Shown in pieces: positions 8,615 through 18,200 of a stretch of 64,000 bases of DNA. Source of the stretch: Bombella favorum (GTDB lineage Bacteria; Pseudomonadota; Alphaproteobacteria; Acetobacterales; Acetobacteraceae); NCBI RefSeq assembly GCF_014048475.1, contig NZ_NWUS01000003.1, forward strand, positions 217,846 through 281,845, read 5' to 3'. The notes under the pieces were generated by a model, which saw nothing but the letters and a program-made list of their open reading frames with translations, ran no database searches and was not told the origin of the DNA. The position numbers and the translations under genes were made by a program. How positions within the stretch are numbered: the first letter of the stretch is position 1; each line of letters opens with the position of its first letter.

Positions 8615-9739
8615 ATGACGGTTGAAATTAAAGTCCCTGTGCTTGGTGAAAGCCTGAAACAGGCAACCGTAATGCGTTGGCTTAGGCAGTCTGGTGAGTA
8701 TGTGCAAGCTGGTGAAGCTGTCATGGAACTGGAGACGGACAAGGTCACATTAGATGTAACATCCCCCGTAGCAGGGGCATTGAGCCATGATCTGCCAGAA
8801 GGCACTGATGTTGAGGTGGGGCAGGTCATTGCCTTAGTGGATGATCAGGCTACACCCCCTGTAGTGGAGCAGACTACACCACAAGCTCCTCAGGATGTGG
8901 ATGAAGAGCAGAATGTGACCGATCATGGGGCGGCGACATCTGGTGAAGCAGATCAACCCGTGGTGACTGGTGGTTCTGTCACCCATCCGGCACCTGCACG
9001 AGCGGACACGCCTGCACCTCTCCCGACCGAAGACGGAACAGGAGAACGGCGTGTGCCTATGAGCCGCCTGCGCCAGACCATTGCGCGCAATCTCAAGGCG
9101 GCGCAGAATAGTGCGGCTATTCTAACGACGTTTAATGAAGTTGATATGAGTGCCGTTAAGGCACTGCGTAGCCAGTATCGGGATCTATTCGAGAAGAAGC
9201 ATGATGGCGCCCGACTGGGTTTTATGTCCTTCTTTGCTCGGGCTGTTGTGGGAGCTCTGAAGGATTTTCCGGTGCTGAATGCCCGGATTGAAGGCAATGA
9301 GATCGTTTATCAGGATCATGTCAATCTTGGTATTGCCGTAGGAACGGAACGTGGGCTGGTTGTTCCAGTTTTGCGAAAAGCGGAGACCTTAGGTTTTGCT
9401 GAGTTGGAACGCCGTATTGCCGATTACGGCAAGCGAGCCCGAAAGGGCGGGCTTGCGCTGAAAGAGCTGGAAGGCGGTAGCTTTACCATCACCAATGGCG
9501 GGATTTTCGGTTCATTGCTATCAACCCCTATTCTGAATGCGCCACAATCCGGCGTGCTGGGGATGCATGCCATTCAGGATCGGCCCGTGGCACGAGATGG
9601 GCAGGTCGTCATCCGGCCTATGATGTATGTAGCGCTATCCTATGATCATCGCCTTGTAGATGGGCGGGAGGCTGTCAGCTTCCTTGTGCGGCTTAAGGAA
9701 CTGATTGAAGACCCTCGTCGCCTGTTGTTGGATATCTGA
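8615..9739 (+). CDS. sucB: Dihydrolipoyllysine-residue succinyltransferase (2-oxoglutarate dehydrogenase E2)
   Basis: E2 of the 2-oxoglutarate dehydrogenase complex moves the succinyl group from E1 to CoA. The 374-residue protein starts with a lipoyl domain ([13 protein letters not shown], lipoylated Lys in ETDKVTLDV near residue 43). It then has an acidic, Pro/Ala/Thr-rich linker of about 80 residues and a C-terminal catalytic domain ending in [11 protein letters not shown], the His-Asp acyltransferase motif. I could not find the peripheral subunit-binding domain (about 35 residues) normally placed between the two. The start ATG 8615 has AGGAG at 8605-8609. No E1 (sucA) or E3 gene lies next to it. 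Confidence 0.9.
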   Translation: MTVEIKVPVLGESLKQATVMRWLRQSGEYVQAGEAVMELETDKVTLDVTSPVAGALSHDLPEGTDVEVGQVIALVDDQATPPVVEQTTPQAPQDVDEEQNVTDHGAATSGEADQPVVTGGSVTHPAPARADTPAPLPTEDGTGERRVPMSRLRQTIARNLKAAQNSAAILTTFNEVDMSAVKALRSQYRDLFEKKHDGARLGFMSFFARAVVGALKDFPVLNARIEGNEIVYQDHVNLGIAVGTERGLVVPVLRKAETLGFAELERRIADYGKRARKGGLALKELEGGSFTITNGGIFGSLLSTPILNAPQSGVLGMHAIQDRPVARDGQVVIRPMMYVALSYDHRLVDGREAVSFLVRLKELIEDPRRLLLDI

Positions 9740-9757
9740 TTTCCAGCCACGATAAAG

Positions 9758-9795
9758 AAAACCCCCTCCATCCGATCGGGATGGAGGGGGTTTTT
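9758..9795. terminator. Bidirectional intrinsic terminator after sucB
   Basis: A 13-bp perfect stem, ACCCCCTCCATCC against GGATGGAGGGGGT with a 4-5 base loop, is flanked by an A-run on the left and a T-run on the right. It can stop sucB transcription rightward and the DUF3597 transcript leftward. Confidence 0.9.
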
Positions 9796-9833
9796 CATCC
9801 GTTCAGTGCAGGGATACTGAGCAGAAAGTGGGA

Positions 9834-10214
9834 TCAGTGGCCCCAACCAGCAGGAATCTTGCCACCATTATTGGCCAGCTCGGTGTAGACCTGCTTGATC
9901 AGCCAGACATTCATCGTGGCTGTATCGTTTTTGTCCCCGGTATAATGCAGGTCATCAGCCAGAGCCTGACGAGCCTGCAGGGAGCTGTCGAGGCCTAGAA
10001 GCTTGAGCAGATCGACAATGGATTCCTTGTAGTTCAGCGGCTGGCCTGCTTTGGCAGCCAGTTCCTTCAGAACGGCATCAACATCTACCTGTGAGATGGA
10101 GGGAGCCGCTGAGGCAGCGGCTGGCTGTGCCGTATCGGCCGCCTGGGCAGAAGAGCCGAACAGGCTTGTCGCAAAGTGAGAAACTTTAGAAACGATATCG
10201 TTAAAAAGACCCAT
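9834..10214 (-). CDS. DUF3597 family protein
   Basis: A 126-residue protein of unknown function. It begins MGLFNDIVSKVSHFATSLFG, has an Ala/Pro-rich spacer, then a conserved C-terminal block (DVDAVLKELAAKAGQPLNYKESIVDLLKLLG ending in ...AGWGH, given here by its ends) typical of DUF3597. That block looks like a small helical domain similar in plan to proteins placed at cell-surface or peptidoglycan regions, but I know of no tested role. The start at 10214 is preferred over the GTG at 10265 because family similarity begins there. It lies downstream of ahcY on the same strand, across a hairpin at 10257-10282. Confidence 0.75.
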   Translation of the reverse strand: MGLFNDIVSKVSHFATSLFGSSAQAADTAQPAAASAAPSISQVDVDAVLKELAAKAGQPLNYKESIVDLLKLLGLDSSLQARQALADDLHYTGDKNDTATMNVWLIKQVYTELANNGGKIPAGWGH

Positions 10215-10256
10215 GATATATTCCTTCCCTGAAACAGGAATGACTGGTCGGTATGA

Positions 10257-10282
10257 CCCTGCCACCGAGAGCGGTAGCAGGG
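10257..10282 (-). terminator. Intercistronic hairpin between ahcY and the DUF3597 gene
   Basis: CCCTGCCACCG pairs with CGGTAGCAGGG across an AGAG loop (one mismatch). There is no T-run, so it may be a weak or Rho-assisted stop or a stability element for the ahcY mRNA. Confidence 0.4.
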
Positions 10283-10298
10283 AGCATGACAGAAAGGA

Positions 10299-11597
10299 TC
10301 AGTAACGGTACAGGTCGTGCTTGAACGGCCCGTTAGGGGAAACCCCGATATAATCCGCCTGAGCCTGTGTCATTTTGGAGAGCGTTGCGCCCACTTTAGC
10401 AAGATGGAGAGCCGCAACCTTTTCATCAAGGATTTTCGGCAGGGTATAGACTTTTCCTGCCTCATACTGGCCTGCTTTTGCGTTCCAGAGTTCGATCTGG
10501 GCCAGTGTCTGGTTGGTGAAGGAAGCGGACATCACGAAGGACGGATGACCGGTAGCATTGCCCAGATTGACCAGACGGCCCTCGGAAAGAAGGATGAGGC
10601 GGCGGTTCGGGGCCAGCTCGATCTCATCAACCTGCGGCTTGATGTTGGTCCATTTGTGGTTGCGCAGGGCAGAAACCTGAATCTCACTATCGAAATGCCC
10701 GATATTGCAGACAATGGCCCGGTCCTTCATCTCACGCATATGCTCGATGGTGATGATGTCCTCGTTGCCGGTGCAGGTCACGAAGATGTCACCACGAGGG
10801 GCGGCGTTCTCCATTGTGACGACCTCATAGCCTTCCATAGCGGCCTGAAGGGCGCAGATTGGGTCAACCTCTGTTACCAGCACGCGGCAACCTGCACTGC
10901 GGAGAGAGGCGGCGGACCCCTTACCCACATCACCATAACCAGCCACAACGGCAACCTTGCCAGCCATCATGACATCAGTGCCACGGCGGATAGCATCCAC
11001 AAGGCTTTCACGGCAGCCATAGAGGTTGTCGAACTTGGACTTGGTCACACTGTCATTAACATTGATGGCCGGAACCTTGAGCGTGCCTTTACGCTCCATG
11101 TCCCAGAGACGATGCACACCCGTTGTGGTCTCTTCAGAGATGCCACGAACTTCCTTGAGGAGTTCAGGGTATTTCTCATGCATGAGAGTGGTCAGGTCGC
11201 CGCCATCATCGAGGATCATGTTCGGTGTCCAGCCATCCGGCCCTTTGATGGTCTGCTCGATACACCAGATGAATTCTTCCTCGTTCATGCCCTTCCAGGC
11301 AAAAACGGGAATGTTGGCCGCAGCAATGGCAGCAGCAGCCTGATCCTGCGTGGAAAATACGTTACAAGAAGACCAGCGGACCGTAGCACCGAGGGCGATC
11401 AGCGTTTCGATCAGCACAGCGGTCTGGATGGTCATGTGCAGGCATCCGGCAATCCGGGCACCCCTTAGCGGCTGGCTTGTGCCATATTCCTTACGGAGGG
11501 CCATCAGGCCCGGCATTTCACCCTCGGCGATGGAGATTTCCTTACGGCCCCAGTCGGCCAGGGACATGTCACGAACCTTGTAGTCCTGCGTAGCCAT
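10299..11597 (-). CDS. ahcY: Adenosylhomocysteinase
   Basis: AhcY cleaves S-adenosylhomocysteine to adenosine and homocysteine, keeping methyltransferases uninhibited. The 432-residue protein has the N-terminal substrate domain ([16 protein letters not shown], then [15 protein letters not shown]), the NAD-binding Rossmann core [17 protein letters not shown], and the C-terminal [11 protein letters not shown] in which the Lys-Tyr ends contact the neighbouring subunit. Start 11597 has AAGGAAA upstream; the frame extends 19 codons further without family similarity. A hairpin leader lies at 11637-11671. Confidence 0.96.
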   Translation of the reverse strand: MATQDYKVRDMSLADWGRKEISIAEGEMPGLMALRKEYGTSQPLRGARIAGCLHMTIQTAVLIETLIALGATVRWSSCNVFSTQDQAAAAIAAANIPVFAWKGMNEEEFIWCIEQTIKGPDGWTPNMILDDGGDLTTLMHEKYPELLKEVRGISEETTTGVHRLWDMERKGTLKVPAINVNDSVTKSKFDNLYGCRESLVDAIRRGTDVMMAGKVAVVAGYGDVGKGSAASLRSAGCRVLVTEVDPICALQAAMEGYEVVTMENAAPRGDIFVTCTGNEDIITIEHMREMKDRAIVCNIGHFDSEIQVSALRNHKWTNIKPQVDEIELAPNRRLILLSEGRLVNLGNATGHPSFVMSASFTNQTLAQIELWNAKAGQYEAGKVYTLPKILDEKVAALHLAKVGATLSKMTQAQADYIGVSPNGPFKHDLYRY

Positions 11598-11636
11598 ATA
11601 TGTTTCCTTAGTTTCAGGCGGTTGGTTATCATGGAC

Positions 11637-11671
11637 GGAACCGCAGGCAGGCAAGGCCTTTGTGCGGTTCC
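11637..11671 (-). promoter_or_regulatory. Hairpin in the ahcY leader
   Basis: Nine-base perfect arms GGAACCGCA and TGCGGTTCC enclose a 17-nt loop rich in GGC/GCC, about 40 nt upstream of the ahcY start. Its place suggests an RNA regulatory element. It does not match the conserved core of the SAH or SAM-II riboswitches as I know them. Confidence 0.35.
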
Positions 11672-11879
11672 TGCACTGGGAAACTATAGAGCCTTGCCGT
11701 GAGGCTGGAAAGAAGAACGGAGCAACAGTTTTCCGTTACAAAATAGTGTCATCCATATTGCGTCCTATCGGGCAACGTGCCAGAGAACGGGCGGTATTCA
11801 TATGTCTGGAACCTTGGCTTTTCCCGATGAAAGGGATGTCCGGCCACCTTCAGTCCGGGCAGGAAAACTGTAATGGGGG

Positions 11880-12968
11880 GTGGCTGTGCCCGACAATACT
11901 GCTCCAATTTTTCCGTTTACAGTGCTGGACCCTTCCTTGAAGGAAGCTCACCCTATGGCCCGGATTAAAGGGCTTGTCTGGGCGGTTCGTGCCGTGCCAG
12001 GGCAGGGCATTACACCGCTGGAAGCCGAAGAGGTGCAGCGTATTCTCCAGTCTCCCAGCGAGGAAGGCTATGAGGTCGCATCTGGGGAAAATGGCTGGTG
12101 TTGGTTGCATTTCGATACGGTACATAGTTCTGCCCGTACCTATGTAGGCCGTCTGCCGGGTATGCCAGAGGATGTAGGTACTATGCTGGCAGAGACGGAT
12201 TACGGCATTGCCCTTGAGGCCGCCGATGATACGGTCTGGGGGGCTCTTCCAGCTTTTGATGATGCTCTGGCAGAAGAAGATCGGGAGATTTGCGCTTGGC
12301 GTTTTGCTATGCGGCAGAATATTTTGATCACGACACGGCGGACCCCCATCCCTGTATTAGGATCGGCCTACCGTTCTCTCCAGACACAGGGCGTGCCACG
12401 CAATCCGGCTGGGGTAATCGACCGTGTTTTGCGGGATTTTACTGGCACGGTGCGGCGGCAGCTAGCGCAGCTTGATGATGAGTTAGACCGAGCAGAAGAT
12501 GTGCTGTTGGCCATTGTCCACGGCTCAGACCTCGGTCATTTGGGTGGTATTGTTGGTAAGGTTCGGCGTCGTTCAACTGAATTGCGGCGCGTGGTCATGC
12601 CGATTGACCGTGTTCTGCGAGATGAAGACCTGGAACTGCCAGAATGGGCCGAAGATGACCTACGGGACCGTGCTGAACGGCAAATACATGCTGCGCTGGA
12701 TGATTTGATCGCTCTTCAGGACCGGGCACGGTCCTTGCAGGATGAGCTAGCCTCCAGTCAGGCAGAAGAAACCAACCGCCGGCTCTGCATCGTGTCGATC
12801 GTGACGACCCTTATGCTTCCGGCCACTCTGGTTACAGGGTTCTTCGGCATGAATACGGGAGGCATGTTTCTGGCATCTGGCGGGTTGGGAACCATCTTTG
12901 CCGGTGGCCTGTGTATCGCCGCCATGGCCGTGACATTCATTTTTATGAAGATGGCCCGCCTGTTCTAA
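11880..12968 (+). CDS. zntB: CorA-family divalent metal transporter (ZntB-like)
   Basis: The 362-residue protein has the large cytoplasmic N-terminal domain typical of CorA/ZntB, a long helical stalk (about residues 240-300), and two closely spaced C-terminal membrane segments. The first ends in the family signature GFFGMN (VTGFFGMNTGGM). The N-terminal sequence (GLVWAVRAVPGQG) is more like ZntB zinc transporters than Mg2+-type CorA, so the substrate is a guess. The listed GTG start has GGGGGG just upstream; an ATG at 11955 (MARIKGLVW) with AAGGAAG in front is a good alternative. Confidence 0.75.
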   Translation: MAVPDNTAPIFPFTVLDPSLKEAHPMARIKGLVWAVRAVPGQGITPLEAEEVQRILQSPSEEGYEVASGENGWCWLHFDTVHSSARTYVGRLPGMPEDVGTMLAETDYGIALEAADDTVWGALPAFDDALAEEDREICAWRFAMRQNILITTRRTPIPVLGSAYRSLQTQGVPRNPAGVIDRVLRDFTGTVRRQLAQLDDELDRAEDVLLAIVHGSDLGHLGGIVGKVRRRSTELRRVVMPIDRVLRDEDLELPEWAEDDLRDRAERQIHAALDDLIALQDRARSLQDELASSQAEETNRRLCIVSIVTTLMLPATLVTGFFGMNTGGMFLASGGLGTIFAGGLCIAAMAVTFIFMKMARLF

Positions 12969-13288
12969 CAGAATGAGCCATAATAGCCGGAATGAAGATA
13001 GGACATGACCGGTCTTGATAATAACTGAAATAAACGCAGATGCTTTATTGCGTCTCATTCTCATCAATTAAGCTGATGTCTCTGTTCAATGACATTAATC
13101 AAATAAAATATCATTTTTTTAAAAGTGAAGGGGATGGACACTGTCTGAAAAGCTGCTTACCCTCCCGAAGTGAAGGTTAATATCGGACTGGATTAGGACT
13201 GTTTATTAGAGAAACAGGATCAATCATTTTCCCTTTTCGTTTGGTATTACCTAACGTCCATAGTCAGATTAAAGGTAGGAGTCCTTAC
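12969..13288. promoter_or_regulatory. 320-bp leader region before catalase
   Basis: No gene is visible. The stretch is AT-rich and includes GATGAGAATGAGACG on the minus strand (13051-13065 region), which has a repeated (G/A)ATGAG unit loosely like a Fur/iron box. I see no convincing OxyR site. AGGTAGGAG just before 13289 is the catalase ribosome-binding site. Confidence 0.35.
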
Positions 13289-14728
13289 ATGTCTGATAAG
13301 AACATCATCCGCACGACCGCAGGTGCGCCGTGGGTCAGCAACCAGGACAGCAAGTCTGCCGGTCCTCGTGGTCCGCTGCTGCTGGAAAACTATCAGCTGA
13401 TTGAGAAGCTCGCTCATCAGAATCGTGAGCGTATTCCGGAACGTACCGTGCACGCCAAGGGCGTTGGTGCTCACGGAACGCTGACCATCACCAAGGACAT
13501 CACGAAGTACAGCTGTGCATCTATCTTCTCCAAGGTTGGCAAGAAGACGGACATGTTTCTGCGTGCTTCTACCGTGGCTGGTGAGCGTGGCGCTGCCGAT
13601 GCCGAGCGTGACGTACGCGGTTGGGCACTGAAGTTCTACACCGAGGACGGTAACTGGGACCTGGTGGGTAACAATACCCCGGTCTTCTTCGTCCGTGATC
13701 CTATCAAGTTCCCGGACTTCATCCACACGCAGAAGCGTCATCCCCGCACGAACCTGCGTTCTGCAACGGCCATGTGGGATTTTTGGTCCCTCAGCCCGGA
13801 GAGCCTGCATCAGGTGACCATCCTGATGTCTGACCGTGGTATCCCCAAGGGTATCCGCAACATGAACGGGTATGGCAGCCATACCTATTCCCTGTGGAAT
13901 GCCAAGGGTGAACGCTTCTGGGTGAAGTTCCACTTCAAGACCCAGCAGGGCCATGAGTTCTATACGACCGAGGAAGCTGCTGAGGTCGTGGCCAAGACCC
14001 GTGAATCCACTCAGGAAGACCTGTACGAGAACATCGAGAAGGGGAACTTCCCCAAATGGACGTTCTGCATTCAGGTGATGGATGAGGAAGAGGCCGAGCG
14101 CGTCAACTTCAACCCGTTTGATGTGACCAAGGTTTGGTCTCACAAGGACTATCCGCTGATCGAAGTTGGTGAGCTGGAACTGAACCGGAACCCGGATGAT
14201 TATTTCTCCGAGGTTGAGCAGGCTTCCTTCTCTCCTTCCAATATCGTGCCGGGTATTGGTTTCTCACCGGATAAGATGCTTCAGGGTCGTATCTTCGCCT
14301 ATGCGGATGCTCACCGCTATCGTGTCGGTACGCATTATGAATCCCTGCCGATCAACCGCCCGAAGATCGCCGTGAAGAACTATCACCTTGATGGTGCCAT
14401 GCGCTTTGATGCGCCGAAGCGTGGTGATGGTGATTATTATGAGCCGAACTCCTTCGGTGGCCCGGTGGAAGACAAGGCTGCGATGGAACCGCCGCTGCGT
14501 GTAAGCGGGGACGCCACATATTACGATCACCGTAGCGATGGCGATGATTTTGCACAGCCTCGTGCTCTGTTCCATCTGTTCGATGATGCGCAGAAGCAGC
14601 GTCTGTTCAACAACATTGCCGGTGCTATGGCCGGTGTGCCGCAGAACATCATCGACCGTCAGCTGGGTCTCTTCGAGAAGATCGACCCTGCCTATGCTGA
14701 AGGTGTCCGCAAGGCACTGAAGGGCTGA
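13289..14728 (+). CDS. katA: Catalase (monofunctional haem catalase, small-subunit type)
   Basis: It decomposes hydrogen peroxide to water and oxygen. The 479-residue length is that of small-subunit, clade 3 catalases. Visible catalytic parts are the distal His in [18 protein letters not shown], the distal Asn in [12 protein letters not shown], and the proximal haem Tyr in [14 protein letters not shown]. The start is ATG 13289 with a strong AGGTAGGAG. Codon use is strongly biased (CGT, CTG, AAG), as in highly expressed genes. A terminator follows at 14772-14815. Confidence 0.96.
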   Translation: MSDKNIIRTTAGAPWVSNQDSKSAGPRGPLLLENYQLIEKLAHQNRERIPERTVHAKGVGAHGTLTITKDITKYSCASIFSKVGKKTDMFLRASTVAGERGAADAERDVRGWALKFYTEDGNWDLVGNNTPVFFVRDPIKFPDFIHTQKRHPRTNLRSATAMWDFWSLSPESLHQVTILMSDRGIPKGIRNMNGYGSHTYSLWNAKGERFWVKFHFKTQQGHEFYTTEEAAEVVAKTRESTQEDLYENIEKGNFPKWTFCIQVMDEEEAERVNFNPFDVTKVWSHKDYPLIEVGELELNRNPDDYFSEVEQASFSPSNIVPGIGFSPDKMLQGRIFAYADAHRYRVGTHYESLPINRPKIAVKNYHLDGAMRFDAPKRGDGDYYEPNSFGGPVEDKAAMEPPLRVSGDATYYDHRSDGDDFAQPRALFHLFDDAQKQRLFNNIAGAMAGVPQNIIDRQLGLFEKIDPAYAEGVRKALKG

Positions 14729-14771
14729 TAGGCTTTTTGATCCACCTTCTGGCTCTTCCGGAAGAGGGATT

Positions 14772-14815
14772 AAAAAAGGTCCTCTGGGTAACCATTCCCG
14801 GAGGACCTTTTTTTT
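14772..14815. terminator. Intrinsic terminator after katA
   Basis: AAAAAAGGTCCTC pairs with GAGGACCTTTTTT around a loop of about 15 bases. Both flanks are homopolymeric, so it can also serve the minus-strand gene at 14832. Confidence 0.88.
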
Positions 14816-14831
14816 ATGGGTTATGCTCGGA

Positions 14832-15482
14832 TCAGCCTATCCGGCGAGCCGTGAAATCGTGCATTTGACCAAAAGAGAGGGAGAGTTCCTGCCCTGGTAA
14901 AAGTTGGCCAAGCTGGGTGAGTGTATCCAGATGCTCAGCCAGATGGAACGTAACATCCCCTAATGTCAGCTGGTGGGGTCTATTGGGCAGGAAAAAGGCT
15001 GGGCCAATGGCGGTTCCGTCATGAGTTTGAATAGTGGCTAGTTCCCGATCAAACATCATGGCTAGCCCGAACAGAGCTTCGGCTGTTAGGGGTAGGAAAA
15101 CATCATTTTCTGTTATGAGAGAGGCATCGAAATGGACTTCATGCATTTCCGGCCCGATGCCAACCCAGTGCTGCATAGCTTCCGAACAGCGTAAGGCAAT
15201 GATGTTCGGCATGATGGGAACGACATCCACGTCCGGCAGGGGAAAGGGGAGAGAAACCTGTTTCCGGAAATGCGCCCTAACGGAAGGATTGTCCTGATTC
15301 TTCTGCGGTAGGGGGGCTTCGAGATGGAGGCTCAACCCCGGCATTATTCTGGTGTCGAATAGTTGACGGATAACCCTGTCATTAAGGGTATCATGACCCA
15401 GCATCTGCCCCGTTGTATCCAATAGCCATAGGGGAGGGGGAGGAGATGCAGGCGGTTCGTGATCAGTCTGATGGATGTTCAT
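14832..15482 (-). CDS. Hypothetical protein
   Basis: A 216-residue protein that I do not recognise. It starts MNIHQTDHEPP, followed by a short Pro run (SPPPPLWLLDTTG), has no signal peptide or membrane segment, and alternates hydrophobic strands with short charged turns, so a beta-rich globular fold is likely. Five cysteines or fewer are visible, with no metal motif. It is acidic in its second half. It is convergent with katA and 100 bp downstream of the pirin gene on the same strand. Function unknown. Confidence 0.6.
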   Translation of the reverse strand: MNIHQTDHEPPASPPPPLWLLDTTGQMLGHDTLNDRVIRQLFDTRIMPGLSLHLEAPLPQKNQDNPSVRAHFRKQVSLPFPLPDVDVVPIMPNIIALRCSEAMQHWVGIGPEMHEVHFDASLITENDVFLPLTAEALFGLAMMFDRELATIQTHDGTAIGPAFFLPNRPHQLTLGDVTFHLAEHLDTLTQLGQLLPGQELSLSFGQMHDFTARRIG

Positions 15483-15582
15483 GAAAAAGGCAGCTCCCTG
15501 ACAAGATCGCCTACAGGCTTATATGTTCCACGGGAAACATTCCAGAGGTCTGGCCGTTTTTTCAAGCAGGGAGCTTGCTTGA

Positions 15583-16284
15583 TCAGGGAGCTGTATCAAC
15601 TAGAACAATTTCTGTGTCGTCCAATGCCTCAAGCGTGATGGTTTCTTCCTCGCTGATGGCAACACCGCTGCGTGTGGTAACGTGCTGTCCGTTTAACAGC
15701 AGATTGCCGGATGCGAGAACGAGATACAGCATTCGACCTTTGGCAGGTGTGTAGTGGGATCGCTGCCCTTTTTGGAGAGTCAGTCCCAGAACACGGGCTT
15801 CGGTATGGATGGGCAATGCCCCTTCATCATCCGCATAGCCGGAGGCTAAAATAGTGAATTGGCCTGTTGTCTCCTGTTTTGGGAAACGTCTTGTCGCCCA
15901 TGAAGGTTCATGACCTTTTTCTGTCGGAGTGATCCATATCTGAAATATCTGCGTGGGGATGGGCTCCAGGTTGTATTCACTGTGGAAGATACCTGTCCCT
16001 GCGGACATGACTTGTACATCCCCGGCTTCAGTCCGGCCTGTATTGCCGAGGCTGTCTCTGTGCGTAATGGCCCCACGGCGAACATAGGTGATGATCTCCA
16101 TATCCTTGTGGGGGTGAGTGTCAAACCCTGTGTTAGGGGCGATGGTGTCATCATTCCAGACACGCAAACGGCCCCAGCCCATACGGTTTGGGTCAAAATA
16201 ATGAGCAAAAGAGAAATGATGACGTGCATCCAGCCAACCATGATCAGCATGACCGAGTTGGGCGAAAGGGCGGATATCAATCAT
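15583..16284 (-). CDS. Pirin-family protein (bicupin, YhaK/YhhW type)
   Basis: The 233-residue protein starts MIDIRPFAQLGHADHGWLDAR and has the pirin N-terminal cupin metal site HPHKDMEIITYV with the conserved His-x-His and later Glu. The motif GTGIFHSEYN and the region around it complete the first cupin. Bacterial pirins of this kind can have quercetinase or redox-linked roles. Start 16284 has AGCAGG at good spacing; an upstream ATG at 16317 adds 11 residues with no family match. The LysR gene is transcribed away from it, which is a common arrangement, and a palindrome lies between the two. Confidence 0.85.
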   Translation of the reverse strand: MIDIRPFAQLGHADHGWLDARHHFSFAHYFDPNRMGWGRLRVWNDDTIAPNTGFDTHPHKDMEIITYVRRGAITHRDSLGNTGRTEAGDVQVMSAGTGIFHSEYNLEPIPTQIFQIWITPTEKGHEPSWATRRFPKQETTGQFTILASGYADDEGALPIHTEARVLGLTLQKGQRSHYTPAKGRMLYLVLASGNLLLNGQHVTTRSGVAISEEETITLEALDDTEIVLVDTAP

Positions 16285-16339
16285 GGTATGAAACCTGCTG
16301 TTGTTGAAGATGGCCAAGCATGTAGGAATGGCCCTACTA

Positions 16340-16357
16340 TTTCATAGGGAAATGAAA
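16340..16357. promoter_or_regulatory. Candidate LysR-type operator between the pirin and lysR genes
   Basis: TTTCAT-N6-ATGAAA is a perfect interrupted palindrome in the 158-bp divergent spacer. It fits the T-N11-A core of LysR-type operators and could serve both promoters. A second hairpin, GGGCTG/CAGCCC at 16394-16413, lies in the lysR leader. Confidence 0.45.
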
Positions 16358-16442
16358 GAAAGGCACTGTTGCCAGATTTTATAGTATGATGAGGGGCTGG
16401 GTTATCTCAGCCCGCCTCAAGCACATGCGAAGGAATTAGAGA

Positions 16443-17360
16443 ATGAAGCTGCCGGATTTCGAGGCTTGGGCAATTTTTGCCAAGGTGGCAGAGCGTGGCT
16501 CTTTTTCTCAGGCTGCTAAAGAGCTTCAACTCTCACCACCGACTGTTTCCAAAGCGGTGAGTCGTCTGGAGGAATCCCTCGGCGTTGCGCTGTTCAGCCG
16601 TAATTCTCGGCATATGTCCATTACGCAGGTAGGTCAGCGTGCGCTAGAGCGGGCTAATCGCATGTTTCTGGAAGCAGAACTGGCCGAAAATGAGGTCAGG
16701 GGTGGGGGCATCCAGCCTTCCGGACTTATCCGCATGACTGTGCCTACTACCTTTGGTCTGAGGTATGTAGCGGCTGTTCTGCCCTCTTTTCTGGAAGCTT
16801 ACCCGGAGATTGATGTGTTCGTCAGTTTTACGGACACGCTGGCCGACCTTGTGTTGGAGGGGTACGACGTGGCGATACGGATCGCCACGCTTTCTGACTC
16901 GGCCCTTAAGGCGCGCAGAATATGTACAGTACGGCGTATTCTTGTGGCCTCGCCAGAGTATCTGAATCGTCTGGGCCGTCCGTCCCACCCTCAGGAATTG
17001 GAAGGCAGGAAAAGCTTTGTCTATGTCAACGGGGACACGTGCGGGGTCATCAGGCTGACCGAACGACAGACAGGGGAAAGTTATACGCTCTCTCAGTCGG
17101 CACGGTTTCAGTCTGATAATGGCGAGGGTTTTCTTCCCGCACTGGAGGCCGGTTTGGGCTTTGGGTTGCTGCCGGATTTCATGGTGAGTGATGCCATCAA
17201 GGAGGGGCGGCTGGAAGAAATGATGCCAGCATGGGGGGCAGAGGATATTGGGCTCTATCTTGTCACCACAGGTAATAAACTGCGCCCCCAAAGGGTAAGC
17301 CTGTTGATGGATTATCTTGTCAGACAATTCGAAACGCCGTCATGGCGGTTACCCGTTTAA
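16443..17360 (+). CDS. LysR-family transcriptional regulator
   Basis: A 305-residue LTTR. The winged helix-turn-helix is at residues 5-65 (FAKVAERGSFSQAAKELQLS, PTVSKAVSRLEESLG). A PBP-like effector domain follows, containing LIRMTVPTTFGLRYVA and LGFGLLPDFM. The subgroup (AaeR/DsdC-like, with VAIRIATL) often neighbours redox enzymes. Its place, divergent from pirin and upstream of wrbA, suggests it controls a quinone/electrophile response; this is inference. Confidence 0.9.
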   Translation: MKLPDFEAWAIFAKVAERGSFSQAAKELQLSPPTVSKAVSRLEESLGVALFSRNSRHMSITQVGQRALERANRMFLEAELAENEVRGGGIQPSGLIRMTVPTTFGLRYVAAVLPSFLEAYPEIDVFVSFTDTLADLVLEGYDVAIRIATLSDSALKARRICTVRRILVASPEYLNRLGRPSHPQELEGRKSFVYVNGDTCGVIRLTERQTGESYTLSQSARFQSDNGEGFLPALEAGLGFGLLPDFMVSDAIKEGRLEEMMPAWGAEDIGLYLVTTGNKLRPQRVSLLMDYLVRQFETPSWRLPV

Positions 17361-17512
17361 GGGTTAAAATCAGAAGGGTGCCGGTATAGTTCCTTCAAAA
17401 ACCGAAAGGCTTTCTTTCCTATTCTGGCATATTCAAACCCCAGAGGGCACGATATCCCTAGAGTCAGTTAATGCCCCTGCTCAGAGGGGGCTGACCGGAA
17501 GGGACGACTATT

Positions 17513-18109
17513 ATGTCTAAGATTCTCGTGCTTTATTATTCGTCTTATGGCCATGTAGAGACCATGGCTCGTAGCGTTGCTGAAGGTGTACGTGCTGCGG
17601 GCGTGGAAGCCGTTGTAAAACGTGTGCCGGAGCTGGTTCCAGAAGAGGCCGCCAAGGCAAATCATTTCAAACTGGAGCAGGAAGCCCCGATCGCCACCCC
17701 GGCTGAACTTGCCGAGTATGATGGCATTATTGTAGGCGCCCCAACCCGCTTTGGGCGTCTACCGGCACAGATGGCCAATTTCTGGGATCAGACCGGTGGT
17801 CTTTGGGCCAATGGCAAGCTGATCGGCAAGGTCGGTGCGGTGTTTACCTCCTCGGCTACCCAGCATGGCGGTCAGGAAACAACGCTTTACTCTCTGATGT
17901 CTAACCTGCTGCACCACGGTATGGTCATTAGCGGTCTGCCCTACAGCTTCCAGGGACAGATGCGGAATGATGAGATTGTCGGCGGTGCACCGTATGGTGC
18001 TACGACCATTGCTAATGGCGATGGCTCCCGCCAGCCAAGCGAGACAGAACGGGCAGGCGCACATTTCCTTGGGGAACATGTGGCTGGTCTGGTTAAAAAG
18101 CTAGCCTGA
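17513..18109 (+). CDS. wrbA: NAD(P)H:quinone oxidoreductase WrbA
   Basis: WrbA is an FMN flavodoxin-like enzyme that reduces quinones by two electrons. The 198-residue protein has the FMN phosphate loop [13 protein letters not shown], the conserved [13 protein letters not shown] and the [17 protein letters not shown] segment ([15 protein letters not shown]). An AGGGA ribosome-binding site precedes ATG 17513. It follows the LysR gene by 152 bp and is probably in its regulon. Confidence 0.95.
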   Translation: MSKILVLYYSSYGHVETMARSVAEGVRAAGVEAVVKRVPELVPEEAAKANHFKLEQEAPIATPAELAEYDGIIVGAPTRFGRLPAQMANFWDQTGGLWANGKLIGKVGAVFTSSATQHGGQETTLYSLMSNLLHHGMVISGLPYSFQGQMRNDEIVGGAPYGATTIANGDGSRQPSETERAGAHFLGEHVAGLVKKLA

Positions 18110-18143
18110 TTTCTCAGTTACCTTTGTTCACGCATAAGACCTT

Positions 18144-18175
18144 GATGGGGGCCGGTTTCCGGCCTCCATTTTTTT
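18144..18175 (+). terminator. Intrinsic terminator after wrbA
   Basis: ATGGGGGCCGG and CCGGCCTCCAT form a stem around a TTT loop, followed by seven T. Confidence 0.88.
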
Positions 18176-18200
18176 GTGGTCACTGTTTCATGTGAAACAA

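Noticed and set aside
10317..11468. Long open frame opposite ahcY
   Set aside because: Shadow of a conserved, highly expressed gene; no ribosome-binding site or homology seen.
13045..13070. Fur box before catalase
   Set aside because: Only a loose repeat of (G/A)ATGAG; not enough to call a Fur or Irr site.
13247..14143. Open frame opposite katA
   Set aside because: Antisense shadow; catalase motifs on the plus strand are clear.
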